Shown: positions 33,094-44,547, counted from the stretch's first letter. The stretch: 64,000 nt of DNA from Neoceratodus forsteri (GCA_016271365.2 CM028132.1:1185365001-1185429000), one strand, 5' to 3'. Numbers and translations are program-made. Notes: generated by a model not told the origin, from the sequence alone.

Positions 33094-34262
33094 ATGGGTA
33101 GGGTGGTAGGTGCAACAACTGCGTGCACCAATCTTTCTAAACATTGCCTGGAGTGTGGAGGATGTTTAGTGTGCAAACCACAGAAAAACTTAGAAAGGAG
33201 ATTGAGGGTCTGCAGGAGGAACTAAGACAGGCAAGGCAGATTGGGGTGGGTTTAGCCCAATATTGGAGGGAGGAAGAAGGGGAGATGAGGGAGGGCGATT
33301 TAAGCCAACAGTGGTGAGGAAAGGGTCAGAAGAAGGGAAGCAGAGACAAAGGGGCCCAGGCCAGGAAGAACGATTGCTGGGGAAACCAGGTCAGGAGACA
33401 AAAGACAAATGGAAGGAGGAGATAGGGACTTGTGAGGGGAGGTGAAGAAGTGGCAAAAGTCATGGAGTGGAAAGGAGAGAACAGGTTACTATGAAGAGAG
33501 AGGGAGCGGGCATTTGTGAAGGGTCTTCAGAGAATAGTTTTGCACTACTAGAGAAGAAGAAGGTGGAGGAGGGAAATGATGAAATTAGAGGAGTAATTGA
33601 TAAATGCCTGGACCAAACTGGAGTGGGGGGAAGTTCTGCTGGGAGAATTGCAACAGGGGTAAAAGGGGGAAATAATGTGCAGGAGGAAGAAGAAGAGGAG
33701 CTGGAAATGAGAAAGGGAGATGAATGGAAGCTAGCAGGGAGTAAGAGGGGTGGAATCTTAGTTCTGGGGGACTCAATACTAAGAGGAGTCAGGTGGGGTA
33801 GCAAGGGGGAGAGGCATAGTCGCATTTGGGTGGAGGCCATGCCAGGAATGACAGCGGAAAGGGTGGGACAATCTGTTCTGAAATATGCTAGAAGGGGTAG
33901 GGACAAGCCTCATTTAATTATACATCTTGGGACAAACGACCTGGCTGACAAGACAGTAGATATAGTCCAGAGGAGGTTTGAGGAACTAGCACAATTATGT
34001 GAGGGGGCAGGAAGATCAGTAACTTTTTCAGAGATACTTCCAGTGCCAAAGGCAAGCACAACAAGAAAGCTGAAAATAGAGGAATTTAACGGATGGCTAA
34101 GAACCTGGTGTTGTGCTAAAGGGTATGGGCTGTTGGGGGGTGGGAGGGACCTGGGAGGACAGTAGTCTCTATGCCAAGGACAGACTACACTTGAGTGAGG
34201 AGGGAAAGAAAGTGTTGAAACAGAGGATGGAGGAGTACATAGAGGAAGTTGGGAATTTAAAC
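33094..34262 (+). pseudogene. CR1-like ORF1 with SGNH-type esterase domain
   Basis: An ATG at 33094 starts a short Cys-rich module (HCLECGGCLVCK), then a stop and a Glu/Arg-rich region. The frame at 33467-34165 gives an acidic segment, then the esterase domain. ILVLGDSILRGV (around 33756-33790) holds the catalytic-Ser GDS. LIIHLGTNDLAD (around 33917-33950) holds the oxyanion-site GxND. After a frameshift, DRLHLSEEG (34179-34205) holds the D-x-x-H dyad. All three catalytic blocks are intact, unlike the copy at 4.3-5.2 kb. The ORF ends at about 34262 with VGNLN and a stop, matching the end of the other CR1 ORF1. Confidence 0.75.
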
Positions 34263-34278
34263 TAGGAGGGAGTAGCAG

Positions 34279-37100
34279 TTGGGAAGAGATATGCAGAGAC
34301 CACAGGTTGGGAAACCATATGAGCTACTCCCCATAACAGTGACAAAAGAACAAATGGCAAGTACTATTGGTGATGCTAGGAACGGAGGCAGGATGGGAGG
34401 AAGGAAAGGGTGGAAGGTGGTTACCCTAATGCTAGGAGCCTTGGGAGGAAAACTGCAGAGTTACAGGTTCTCATGGCAGAGGAGAGGTGGACATTGCAGC
34501 CATCACAGAAACATGGGCCACCAATACAATGACTGGGACCTGTCTGTACCAGGGTACAGGTTATTTCGTAGGGACAGGGTGATTGGGAAAGGAGGGGTGG
34601 CACTATGTGAAGGAAGGACTGAAGTGTGTAAGGGAGGAAGGGAGGAAGGTAGTACAGAGTCACTTTGGTGCAAATCCAGGATTCCAGGAATAGGATTCTT
34701 AGAATGGGAGTGGTGTACAGGCCACCATCTCAGATGGAGGAGTTAGACAGGGAACTAGCGGACAGATCAGGAGGACTCATGTAGAAGGGTAATGTGGTGA
34801 TTGTGGGGACTTCAACATGCCAGGAGTGGACTGGAGACAACAACAACCAGGAACAGAAGGGAGCAGGTACTGCTGGATGCCTCCAGGACAGCTTCCTGCT
34901 GCAAATGGTCAGTGAACCAACCAGGTTAGGGAATACCCTTGACCTTGTGCTGGCAAATGGGGACTTTGTGAGAGAACTTACAGTGGAGGAACCGCTGTCA
35001 GGGAGTGACCACCACTCAGTATGGCTCACATTGGATATGGGCAAGGAAGGAGTGGAATCTGGCACAAGAGTGCTGGACTTCAGGAGAGCCGACTTTGGGA
35101 GGATGGGGGAAGTGGTAAAAGGGTACCTGGCCAGAATTCAATCTAGTATGGACACTAACCAGAGGTGGGAGTCATAAAGCTGGGGATAGTGGAGGAAACC
35201 AAAACCTGCTGCAAAGCCCAGAGCAAGAAGGCTAGGGCTAAGAAACAGAGCTGGTTGAGCAAGGAGGTCATGGAAAAGGTAAGGAAGAAAAGAGCTGCCT
35301 TTAGGAAGTACAAGAAAACAGGGAGGGGGGGGACAGGGAGGAGTACTTGACAGAATCGAAGGAGGTGACAAGGGCAGTAAGGGGAGCCAAAGCATCTACG
35401 GAACTCAGGCTGGCACAAGGCATTAAGAAGGGGGAGAAGGACTTCTTTAAGTACATCAGGGAGAAAAGGAGCTGTAAGGACCACATAGTAAGGATAAGGA
35501 AGGAGGGGGTTGGGTGGAAGCAGGGTGCGATAAGGCAGAAGCACTAAATGAGTACTTCTGCTCAGTATTTACTAAAGAGAAGAGGGGTGATACCCAAGGT
35601 GGGAGAAATGGCAGAAGCAGGGGGAAGTGGTGACAGATGGGAAAATCATGGAGGGCAGAGTTTGAGAGGGTTTGAAGGCACTGAGGGTGGACAAAGCGCC
35701 AGGCCCAGATGGCATCCACCCCAGGGTACTGAAGGAGCTGGCAGAGGTCCTTGCAGGACCTTTGGCAGACCTATTTAATGCCTCACTACATTCAGGGTAT
35801 GTACCTCAGGACTGGAGGATGGCTCATGTTGTGCCCCTCCACAAGAGTGGCCCCAAGGTTGAACCGGGAAACTACAGACCAGTGAGCCCTTACATCCATC
35901 GTGGGTAAGCTAATGGAGACTATCCTGAAGGAGAGGCTGGTGGCCCTCCTAGAGGCCAAAGGACTACAGGACAGCAGACAGCATGGCTTCACACATGGCA
36001 GACCCTGCCAAACCAACCTGGTCGAGTTCTATGACTGGGTAACTAGGCAACTGGACAGGGGCCATGCAGTGGATGTCCTGTAGCTGGACTTCAGTAAGGC
36101 ATTCGACTCGGTGTCACATGGAAGGCTGGGAAGTAACTTAGTAGGCACAGGGGCGGGTGCAAAGCTGGTGAGCTGGGTAGGGAACTGGCTTCAGGGAAGG
36201 CAACAGAGGGTGGTGTTGGGTGGGGAGTCTCACACCAAGGGCAGTGGACGAGCGGTGTTCCACAGGGCTCAGGTGTTGGGACCAGTGTTGTTTGGGATAT
36301 TCATTGCAGACATATCATTGGACATCAAGAGCAAGATCAGTCTGTTTGCTGATGATACCAAGGTAGGCACAGTGGTGAATGACCTAGGGGGATGGAGTTG
36401 CAGGATGATCTGGAAAGCTTGAAACCTGGTCAGACACCTGACAACTGGATTTAATGCCAAAAGTGCAAGGTGCTGCATTTGGGATGAAGAACCCAAGGAG
36501 GAGTTACCAGCTGTGGGGAGTGCAGCTAGCCCAGACAGAGGAGGAGAAGGATCTGGATGTGCATTACAGGGTCAATGAACAACTCAGCACAATGTAGGAA
36601 GGCAGCTGCAAAGGCCAACAAAATGCTGGGTTGTATTGCAAAGGTATATCCTCGAGGAGAGGAGGGAGGAGGTGATTCTGCCACTGTATAGGTCATTAGT
36701 TAGACCACACCTGGAGTACTGCGTGCAGTACTGGCCTCGATCTGAAGAGGGACATTAAGTTACTGGAGGGGTACAGTGCAGGGTGACAAAGATGATCAAG
36801 GGCTGGGGACTTATCTACGAGAGGAGGTTGAAGGAGTTGAACATGTACTCACTGGAGGAGAGGAGGACAGGGTGACATGATTGAAACCTTTAAATACATG
36901 AAAGGAATAAACAAGATGAGTACAGAGGGCTGTTCAAAGTAAGGAGGTGAGGGCCACCAGGGCCATGATATGAGACTGGAGGAGGAAGGTTCAGGAGGAG
37001 ATGAGGAGACACTTTTTACAGAGAGGGTGGTGGCTGGGTGGAATACGTTACCTGCAGAAGTGGTATGCAGTAGAACAGTGGACTGCTTCAAAAGGGATGG
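34279..37100 (+). pseudogene. CR1-like ORF2: endonuclease and RT
   Basis: 34279-34746 gives NDWDLSVPGYRLFRRDRV of the endonuclease. 34794-35177 gives LDLVLANGDFV and GSDHHSVWL. 35165-35550 is the Lys-rich linker. RT blocks are LRVDKAPGPDGIHPRVLKE (35672-35740), QHGFTHGRPCQTNL and a broken LDFSKAFDSV (35901-36120), and ISLFADDTKVG (about 36330-36370). The C-terminal block ERVVAGWNTLP is at 37020-37060. Catalytic FADD is intact. Stops, frameshifts and a mutated PQG block (HRAQVLGPVL) disable it. Confidence 0.85.
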
Positions 37101-37318
37101 GACAGGACAAGGGGAGGTTAATGAAGGGGAAGGGTGGAAGGGAGGCAGCTGCAGAATAAGGGTGCTAGCTACACATTCGAGCAGACTTGATAAACCTCTA
37201 GGCCTTTATCTGCTGGCAAATTTCATATGTTCGTATGTACTCCTGTTTGTAGATTCAAAGAATCTGCTGTTATGCTCACAGCGCCTTCTTCAGCAAGAAG
37301 TGCCCTCAAATACCCACT

Positions 37319-37664
37319 TCATGACTGGAACTGATGACAGCTCTGGAAGTCTGCTCTCAGCAGCGAGCCTGCTGAAATAACAGGTGTTTCAGAGGAAGCC
37401 ACACAAGCAGGAGAAGTAAACAAGCGACACGCAGTAGGAGTGAGAACGTTGACGGTTTCCAGCATAGACAGGTCAGATTCAGGTTTCTTAGTAGCAATAT
37501 CCACATCCATTGCCTCAGAGATGGAAGAAGCCTCATACACAGGAGGAACTGAGGAGGAAGCCAGCTCCTCCGACCCAAGGACCATCTCGCCTCCACCAGG
37601 ATCCATGGGAGCCGCCATCTTGGCCAGAGACCAGGATGACAAAGGGTCCCCCTCAGGAAACTAG
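37319..37664 (-). pseudogene. 5' end of Tx1-like ORF1
   Basis: An open frame on the LINE strand begins just inside the 5' end of the Tx1-like element. It reads MSSWSLAKMAAPMDPGGG and continues with acidic, Ser-rich sequence. The first codons overlap the right target duplication, so the true start is probably the internal ATG at MAAP. The CR1 insertion separates it from the rest of ORF1. No domain is recognised. Confidence 0.5.
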
Positions 37665-37673
37665 GGGAATTTT
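37662..37673. repeat. right copy of 12-bp target-site duplication
   Basis: TAGGGGAATTTT, identical to 22654-22665. Confidence 0.8.
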
Positions 37674-37852
37674 CCCGGTGTCCTGGCCAAATTTCCCCCC
37701 CAGCCACTAAAAATACTACCAACAGCTTAATCTGGTTCAATTTCAGTTAGTTACCATCTGTATCCCCCTCTCCCCAGTTGCCCCTGAAAAAGGGACTTCT
37801 AGTCTCAGTGGGCCTACCGGGTCAACAAAATTCAATAAATAAATAAATTTCA
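37662..37852 (+). mobile_element. right half of the split SINE-like repeat
   Basis: It continues the repeat interrupted at 22665 with CCCGGTGTCCTGGCC, expected after AGGGG in this family. It ends in a degenerate 3' region and AATAAATAAATAAAT at 37831-37849. Confidence 0.7.
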
Positions 37853-38792
37853 TGTTTGGCTCGGCTTGCCTTGATGGTGTCTGCATGCCACACAAAGTCA
37901 CGCAAGAGGTCACATAAGATAAACAAACAAAACACACAACTCTGAAACAAGTAAGAAACTAAATGTTCTTCATAAAATTAAATAAACTGTTTCACTTGAA
38001 GTTCAGAAAAAGGCATTAAAGAGCAATAGAAAATACAAAATCGCACATGCCCCCACAATGCAAAGCATCATGGGCTGCATATGCAAATCACCACAGAATG
38101 TTATGCTGGTCCAACTTTAAGCAGAATTGCATGGTGCCAAAAGGCCTCTCACACAGTTTGCAAAGGGTGCTAACAGAAGACATAGACATGTGTTTCATCC
38201 TACCAGGACTCATCAGTATGCCTTGTCTGTTTGACACCCCAGTGTCTTTCGGCAGTCGCTGTTATGACATGAAACCCAATCAACCAGCCCTCTCTGCTAC
38301 ATCAGGTCTCCAAGTCCCAAGTCCCCCTAAAAACACTTGCCTTTCTCTTTTCACACCGTAATTCGGAACCTTGTCAGCTTCTTGCTTCCACCAGAGCATT
38401 GTGACCCAAAACATCAGAACCTTGTCTGATTCTAGCTTTCACAGTACTGTGACCCAGCTACTAGCTGGCCTCCTTAGCTGACAGATTTCACCAGCCTGAG
38501 GTCAAAAGGTCACACTCTGATACACTTTGCTAATAAATCCAAAGAGCTGTTTCTGTAATCATTTCAACAGTAATAACTACAACTAGTTTACATATCAGGG
38601 AACCCAGCTTCACACATATTTGTTACAACTATATATAAGCAAGGTAGAGACAATAAAAAGGGATAAAGGAAAGAACAGCAGATAAGGTAAGAGTTGACTG
38701 CACAGTCCAATAGGAAAGACAGAAACAGTAGGCAGAATCTTTGCTTCAGACTCTACACATCAATGGGACAGGACTCAGTCAACCCTGTCACA
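37853..38792 (-). mobile_element. gypsy-type long terminal repeat with adjoining polypurine tract
   Basis: On the minus strand the unit starts TGTGACAGGG (38792) and ends in CA at 37853, about 940 bp. A purine-rich AAGGGGGGAGG (38797-38809) lies just before it, as expected of a polypurine tract next to a 3' LTR. A TATA-like TTATATATAG is at 38629-38638. The first ~215 bp recur at 40687-40906 beside a gypsy pol gene. No matching 5-bp duplication is seen. Confidence 0.6.
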
Positions 38793-38939
38793 TATACCTC
38801 CCCCCTTAAGAGGGAACCTGTTTTTTTTTTCCATCTATTTCAATATTAGCATACATTTAGGCAATCAAATTGTTGGGAAAATACTCTCTCTTGATGATGA
38901 CAGTCTTTTGTGTAGATGCTGGCTTGAGAGCTGCAATAA

Positions 38940-40003
38940 TAGAAGGATAACAGGACACAGAAAGTAATTGTAAATGGAGTCCACTCTGAAGAAAGAGGGG
39001 TTACTAGTGGGGTACCGCTGGGTTCAGTCCTTTTTAATGTCTTTGTAAGTGACATTGCAGAGGGACTGGAAGGAAAAGTATGCCTCTTTGCAGATGACAC
39101 AAAGATCTGCAACAGGGTTGATACACAAGGAGGCGTGGAAAGGATGAGAAGGGACTTGGCAAGGTTGGAGGAATGGTCAGAAGTATGACAGCTAGGGTTC
39201 AATGCAAAGAAGTGCAAAATAATGCACCTGGGAAACAAGAACCAAGGGGAAGATTACACAATGGGGGGTAGTAACAACAACAAAAAAGGAAAGGGACTTG
39301 GGGGTAATCATATCAGATGACCTTAAGGTTAGCAAGCAATGTGAGAAGGCAGTAGGGAGGGCTGGGGGTATACTGAGATGCACAGGGAAAGGCATCACCA
39401 GCAGAAAACAAGAAGTTGTTATCCCTCTGTACAGACAGTTGGTGAGACCCCATATGGAGTACTGTGTCCAGTTCTGGAGACCCCATCTCTGCAAGGACAT
39501 AGACTGGATAGAGGCAGTCCAGAGGAGGGCAACTAAAATGGTCCAGGGTCTGCAAGAGAAGCTGTATGAGGAGAGACTAAAGGAGCTTAATATGTATACC
39601 CTTGAGGAAAGAAGGAGAGGGACATGATAGAAACTTTTAAGTACCTCAGTGGAATCAACAAAGTCCAAGAGGGTAGCATCTTTCAGAAAAAGAGATGTGC
39701 AAGAACAAGGGGACACAATTTAAAGATGGGGGGGCAGTTCAAGGGCAATGTGAGGAAGTATTTTTTCACAGAGAGGGTAGTGGATGCATGGAACAGCCTT
39801 TCTGAGGAGGTTGTGGGGTTTAAAACTGTGGGAGAATTCAAGAATACATGGGACAGACATAAGGCAATTCTTGTGGGGGGTAGGAAGAAATAGGCTGTTG
39901 GTTAACTAGGATCTACGGCCTATCCTGTAGGTAGGGAAATGGGCAGACTAGATGGGCCAGGCGGTTCTTATCTGCCGTCAAAGTCTATGTTTCTATGTTT
40001 CTA
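38940..40003 (+). mobile_element. CR1-like LINE 3' half (RT palm to tail)
   Basis: The RT begins within the SGVPLGSVLFNVFVSD block (about 39008-39050). The catalytic KVCLFADDTKIC (39080-39115) is intact. 39298-39627 gives LGVIISDDL and [16 protein letters not shown]. 39624-39893 gives [17 protein letters not shown] and a stop. The element ends in octamers (GTCTATGTTTCTATGTTTCT) at about 40003. One in-frame stop follows SEV near 39187. It is 5'-truncated and less decayed than most CR1 copies here. Confidence 0.9.
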
Positions 40004-40009
40004 TAACTC

Positions 40010-40680
40010 CCTGATTTTGTGAACCTAATGATAGGCTCAAGAGGTTAGGCATGCTGGAAATTTGGGACACTGCTGTTAGGACACATAGCAATGGATTTGT
40101 GAACATAGCCATACAGAGGGTCTTGGACTGCTATTTCCAGATGGAGTTCGCAAAATTGACAGACTTATCTACAGCAAAAACTTATCAATCAAAAATTAAA
40201 CACCCCATGTTCAAATGAAAAATATTTGGAATTTTGTGACAGGGAGGCCCACAGAAATCCCTTGTTTCAAATTAGATATGGTATGTTACACAAAAAAAAG
40301 TTGCTCAACTATGAGTGTGGCTAATATATATCACTTAAAAATCTGCAACTGTGATTTTAATGCTCTGTGTGTACCAGATCTATTGCACAGCACTTTTTTT
40401 GCAAGCTGACTGATAGATTAAGACTGCAATGGCTCCGTCCTATATGGAAGAACATTAATAGTAAAAGTGACCTAGAGACCAAATGGCATTTAATGAAATG
40501 TATCTATTTTTGTGACCTAAAACTCCATGTTTATTCAGCTACTGGGTTCGCTTTTAATGTTTTTAAAATTATATAATCCTGTTAGATTATGTTTGAATGG
40601 CAAATTTTAACTGTTGACTTTGTATGTGATAACTGATGTTTTATACATATTGTGTGCAATAAAGAATTGGAAATTGGAAA
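40010..40680 (+). other. unrecognised plus-strand insert ending in a polyadenylation-like tail
   Basis: The segment separates a CR1 end from a truncated LTR. Its last bases read AATAAAGAATTGG followed by A-rich sequence ending at 40685, like a retroposed 3' end. Short open frames at 40215-40576 have no recognised domain. It may be the 3' part of an unknown LINE or a retrocopy. Confidence 0.4.
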
Positions 40681-40686
40681 AAAAAT

Positions 40687-40906
40687 AGTTTACAAATTAG
40701 GGAACCCAGTTTCATATATATTTTTATAACTATATATAAGCAAGGCAGAAACAGCAAAAAGGGGTAAAGAAAAGATCAGTAAGTAAAGTAACAAATGACG
40801 GCGCAGTCCAATAGGAAAGACAGAAATAGTAGGCAGAATCCTTGCTTCAAACTCTCTCTCTCTCTACACATCCCAGATAAGACAGGGCCCAACCAACCCT
40901 GTCACA
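40687..40906 (-). mobile_element. truncated gypsy LTR with polypurine tract
   Basis: It matches the first part of the LTR at 37853-38792, including TGTGACAGGG at the boundary and a purine tract AAGGGGGAGA (about 40911-40921). The rest of the LTR is missing at the A-rich end at 40686. It lies just downstream of the gypsy RNase H on the same strand, with no room for an integrase. Confidence 0.65.
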
Positions 40907-41053
40907 TATATCTCCCCCTTAAGAGGGAATCTGTTTTTTTTTCCTTTTCTTCCCCCACAGGTTTCCAAAAACCTTCCCTCATTCTCAGCACATTATTGTC
41001 GATTCTCTGAAGTCACCAAACTCACTTTTATATCACATGTTACATCATACAGT

Positions 41054-42355
41054 TCAGTGTGAACATTTATATACTGTATATAATTTATTTTCTTTCTTCT
41101 CTAGCCACTTTGATTTCTCAATTTCTGAACCATATCGTGACAAAAATTCTGTAGTGACATTTTCTTTTCCAGACTTGTGCAACACTTTGAGTTTAAATGG
41201 CTGTAGTGCCAGGTACCACCTCGTGATTCTGGAATTTGTATCCTTCATTTGATTCAGCCAACAGAGAGGATTATGATCAGTTATAAGCACAAAGTCAGTT
41301 CCTAGCAAATAAAATTTAAGGGACTCCATTGCCCACTTAACCACGAGGGCTTCCTTTTCAATGGTTGAGTACCTTTTCTCTCTGTTGTGCAATTTCCTTC
41401 TGACATATAGAATGGGATGCTCCATCCCATCTACAGTATATTCTGGCTACGGACTGCACCTAGTCCTACCTGTGAGGCATCTGTTTGTAATAGGAATTGC
41501 TCTTCAGAGTCTGGGCTTTTTAAAACAGGGCTGAACATAATGCAGCCTTGATGACCCTAAAAGCTTTATCACTCTCTGGGGTCCATTTTACATTATTTGG
41601 ATATCCTTTCTTTGTAAGTTCAGTGAAGAGAGTAGCTACTTGGGCAAAGTTGGGGATGAACCTTCGGTAGTAATCAGCCAGCCCTAAAAATAACCAGTGT
41701 TTCTTCATTTTAGGGACAGGGCTGTTAGGTACAGCTTCTATCTTAGAAATGTCTGGCTTTACCTCTCTGTTTCCCCAAATATACCCCAAATATTTGGTTT
41801 CCTGCATGTCCAAAGCACATTTGGTAGGATTATTGGTCAGACTTGCATTTTTAATCATTTGAATAACTGCTCGTAGGTGATCCATATGACTTTTCCAGTC
41901 TGAACTGTGCACCATGTCATCATCCAAGTAAGCCATACAATAGCCTGAGTGAGGGGGTAGAACTATGTCCATGTACTACTGAAATGTGGCAGGTGTGCCG
42001 TGTAAGCCAGGTGGCATAGTGGTGAACTGATAGAATCCAGTAGGCATAGGAAATGCAGTTTTATCTCTGGATTCTTTTGTTAGGGGAATCTGCCAGTAAC
42101 CCTTGGTAAGATCAAGGGTACTGATGTACTTGGTACTCCCCAATCTGTCCACCAAGTCATCTATCCTGGGCATAGGATAGCTGTCAAATTCAGACACTTG
42201 ATTAAGTTTTCTAAAATCAAGACAGATTCTTAGCCCCCTTCCTTCTTATTTACAGTCACCATTGGTGATACCCAGGTACTTCTTGATTCTTCTATGATAC
42301 CCAATTCTTTCATTTTTTTCTGTTTCCTTAACTACCTCTGTTCTTAACCTCTGTG
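41054..42355 (-). pseudogene. Ty3/gypsy pol: reverse transcriptase and RNase H
   Basis: RT-RNase H of an LTR retrotransposon. The RT starts near 42355. ELGIIEESRSTWVSPM lies in 42230-42340, and YISTLDLTKGYWQIPL in 41976-42197. TTMPPGLHGTPATFQ is followed by an in-frame TAG, one base from CAG, then YMDIVLPPHSG. The catalytic YLDD is at about 41935 (MAYLDDDMV). 41520-41800 gives LGYIWG and FLGLADYYRRFIPNFA. RNase H is at 41054-41425 with KRYSTIEKEALVVKWA and LITDHNPLCWL. Integrase is absent between RNase H and the purine tract at 40921. Confidence 0.85.
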
Positions 42356-42665
42356 GTGTATGCTGACATTCTGGGAAAGAATTGTGTAAGAGGACGAGGT
42401 ACTGGGGTCATCTGCCTTCATGTGGACACTCTATACTATCCCCCCACTCATCTGACTCTGAGCAATAACAGAGTGTTGCATCAAATGAAAGTGAGAGTGG
42501 TACCAAAGTTACCTGTACCTGTGATAATTGGAAATAACTTTGCAGGCTTTGCTAAGTTAATCACAGGGAGAGAGAAACCTGCAGTTTCAGTGGCTGTGAT
42601 GACAAGAGCACAGGCAAAGAAAAACTTTGACAATGAGGACAGTTTTCCCTTTGGTAACCTTGATC
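42356..42665 (+). pseudogene. gypsy protease-RT linker segment in inverted orientation
   Basis: A plus-strand frame (42353-42790) gives VRVVPKLPVPVIIGNNFAGF and AVMTRAQAKK, the end of the retropepsin domain and the linker that precede RT in gypsy pol. It should lie on the minus strand, upstream of the RT ending at 42355. Instead it lies on the opposite strand and directly touches the RT start. The simplest reading is an inversion with a breakpoint near 42355. The far boundary is estimated. Confidence 0.65.
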
Positions 42666-42789
42666 ATGATTTGTTTCAGCCCAGCTCCATGATCTGGATA
42701 TTGGATACCAGTAATCTGGCATCAGCTGTAACTGAGGCTTGGGTCAGGAAGCATAAGCGGATCAGGAGAAACTGTAAAATCCACAAATA

Positions 42790-43690
42790 GTGTTTTATTA
42801 TTATTAGCAACAGAAAAAAACAAAAAGGAATGTACAGACTGGTTTTCAGCATAGGCAGTCCAAAAAACAAAGTCCACTTTCTGAGTTCCCTAGCACATTT
42901 CACTGCACCACAGTGATGAGTTGTTTGGTTGAAGACACAAGGGTGAACACTGGAAGGCTTGGTTGATGTTGCGCTCAGTGGAGAAGAAGCATTATGGGTG
43001 TATCAGAGGGAAATTGCTCAAAGAACAGACAATTTTCTGTCCAGGTTGACTGCAGTTGGGAGGGATAGACCATTCCATTTTTTTCTGCACTGTAGACAGA
43101 CATTTGCATCCTACCAGCAGAAAAAAATCAGCACTTTCCACTGAACAAAACAGTTCACCAGTATGAGTTTTTAGTGTTAAAAAAAGACACATACTTCAAT
43201 TAAAAATCTTACACGTGAAAGATAGATTAAAAAGCCCAAGGCAGCAGTAACAGACTCAATATTTTATGCTTTTATGCTTTATCAAGACTCTTGCGTGAAA
43301 CATTGAGTCTGCTGCTATGTCATTTTTTGCACTAACAACATGTACTAGTGACTTGTTTTGGTAAGTGTGGAGTTCTGATTTTTTTCCTGCTGGTAGATTT
43401 TGTATATTGTAGCAACCCAGCCAGTTTTTGAGTGGCTATTTATGTGGTTTAAACTTTCACAGTGTGCCTTCCTGCAGTCCAGACGAGTGGTTTCTGCAGC
43501 TAGGTGTTAGAAATTTGGTATTGACTTCCTCAGCAGGGTGTCCTCCATCAGAGTGCTCCTAGACTGTGGAGGCTCCCAACAGTGGGATAGTCTGGGGACA
43601 TGAGGGCACTTCAGTGCTCTGGATGTAGTTTCAGCAAATCGTGGATCAGGTGCTCTCTCTGGTGATGTGTACTCTGTGACTTACTTTTAT
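42790..43690. other. no recognised feature
   Basis: No domain or repeat family was recognised between the gypsy remnant and the L2 LINE. The L2 element may extend a little left of 43690. Confidence 0.4.
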
Positions 43691-44061
43691 CCTGGTCGTA
43701 ACCAGCTGTTGGTGAATTATTGGGAGGCCCTGGTCCCAGTTGTGGCAAGAACTGTCCAGTATTCTGTAGGAGTGTGTTCTTTCCTAGCCACATTGAAAAA
43801 TGTGATTGTAATCCAACTCCTTAAGAAACTATTTCTGGGCCAGGAGAGCCAGGCCAACTACATACCTATTTCACCCCTCCCCCCCTTTTTTAGAGAAGAT
43901 AATTGAGAAGGTGTTTGCACCACAGTTGGAGGCACATGTGGTACAGCATGAATTCTACGAGCACCTCATTTGGGGTTCATATCATGACATAGCACTGAGA
44001 CTGCACTAGTGAACGTGATGAATGATCTCTTCCTGGTGAGAAATCAAGGGGGGATTATTCA

Positions 44062-44076
44062 ATGGTCATTCTTCTT
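44062..44076. repeat. 15-bp target duplication, left
   Basis: ATGGTCATTCTTCTT, identical to 44548-44562. Confidence 0.9.
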
Positions 44077-44547
44077 AAAGATTTTTTTTCTGTGTGCAGA
44101 TTTTTTTAGTGCTTGCGAAAGGTGCTGGATTGACTGGATTGGAATCTGAAATCCTCTGCTTTTCCATATGACAGGTAGAGTGTGGGTGATGACAGTGCAA
44201 GCTTCCCCACACTGCGCCACCAATGTGCCTCAATCTTGCCATGGAGGGACTACCACATAAGTGATAGGGTAGTTTAGACTCCCTGACAATTAAATCCTTC
44301 ACCTCTGATGTGAGACTGCCTACAAGTGTGCCAGTCTGTGTCTGTTGTGTTGGTGGTTTTGCAATATGGACATCTGCCCACTGGGAACGGGACTGAGATC
44401 ACCACAATTCATTTTACATAGGCCACTGACCAGCCCATAAGTGATAGTGGCTTTCAGCTACTACAGACTTGTGTGGGATTTAAACCAGTGACCTAGAGGT
44501 GAAAAATGTCATTAGCCACTACCAATCCACTGAGCCATCCAGTTCCG
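44077..44547 (-). mobile_element. full-length 471-bp tRNA-derived SINE
   Basis: A perfect 15-bp direct repeat bounds the element inside the L2 RT. On the minus strand the head has a perfect A box TGGCTCAGTGG (44527-44537) and a near-perfect B box GGTTTAAATCC (44476-44486). A body of about 400 bp follows, with an A-rich tail CAGAAAAAAAATC at 44080-44092. Pol III would transcribe it and a LINE would mobilise it; the partner LINE is not known. The body does not match a family recognised by eye. Confidence 0.85.

Larger units (their letters stand above)
32660..37243 (+). mobile_element. CR1-like LINE inserted in the Tx1-like element
   Basis: This plus-strand CR1-like LINE of about 4.6 kb has ORF1 (33094 to about 34262), ORF2 (34279 to about 37100) and a 3' tail with TTTCATATGTTCGTATGT, the second type of CR1 octamer end in this window. 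It sits inside the 5' part of the minus-strand Tx1-like LINE, whose ORF1 N-terminus resumes at 37319. It is therefore younger. The 5' boundary is approximate. ORF2 is decayed. Confidence 0.8.
22666..37661 (-). mobile_element. Tx1-like LINE (L1 superfamily), with later insertions inside
   Basis: This is a minus-strand LINE inserted into a SINE-like repeat, with a perfect 12-bp duplication at both ends. From its 5' end (37661) it contains an ORF1 N-terminus, ORF1 with CCHC knuckles, ORF2 with apurinic-type endonuclease and RT, and a 3' UTR ending in CCAATAAAAAA next to the duplication (22666-22672). The protein blocks resemble Tx1-clade ORF1 and ORF2. Many Tx1-clade elements insert at specific sites in repeated DNA. 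Later insertions are a CR1-like LINE (about 32660-37243) and a TTAA transposon (24396-27763). Without these the element is about 7 kb. Both ORFs are decayed. Confidence 0.8.

Noticed and set aside
33460..33906. 148-codon minus-strand frame rich in Leu, Ser and Pro
   Set aside because: It is the antisense shadow of CR1 ORF1, which has recognisable esterase blocks on the plus strand.
37853..38792. Solo LTR
   Set aside because: The polypurine tract next to it is still present and no 5-bp duplication flanks the 940-bp unit, so it looks like a 3' end of a larger element rather than an LTR-LTR recombinant.
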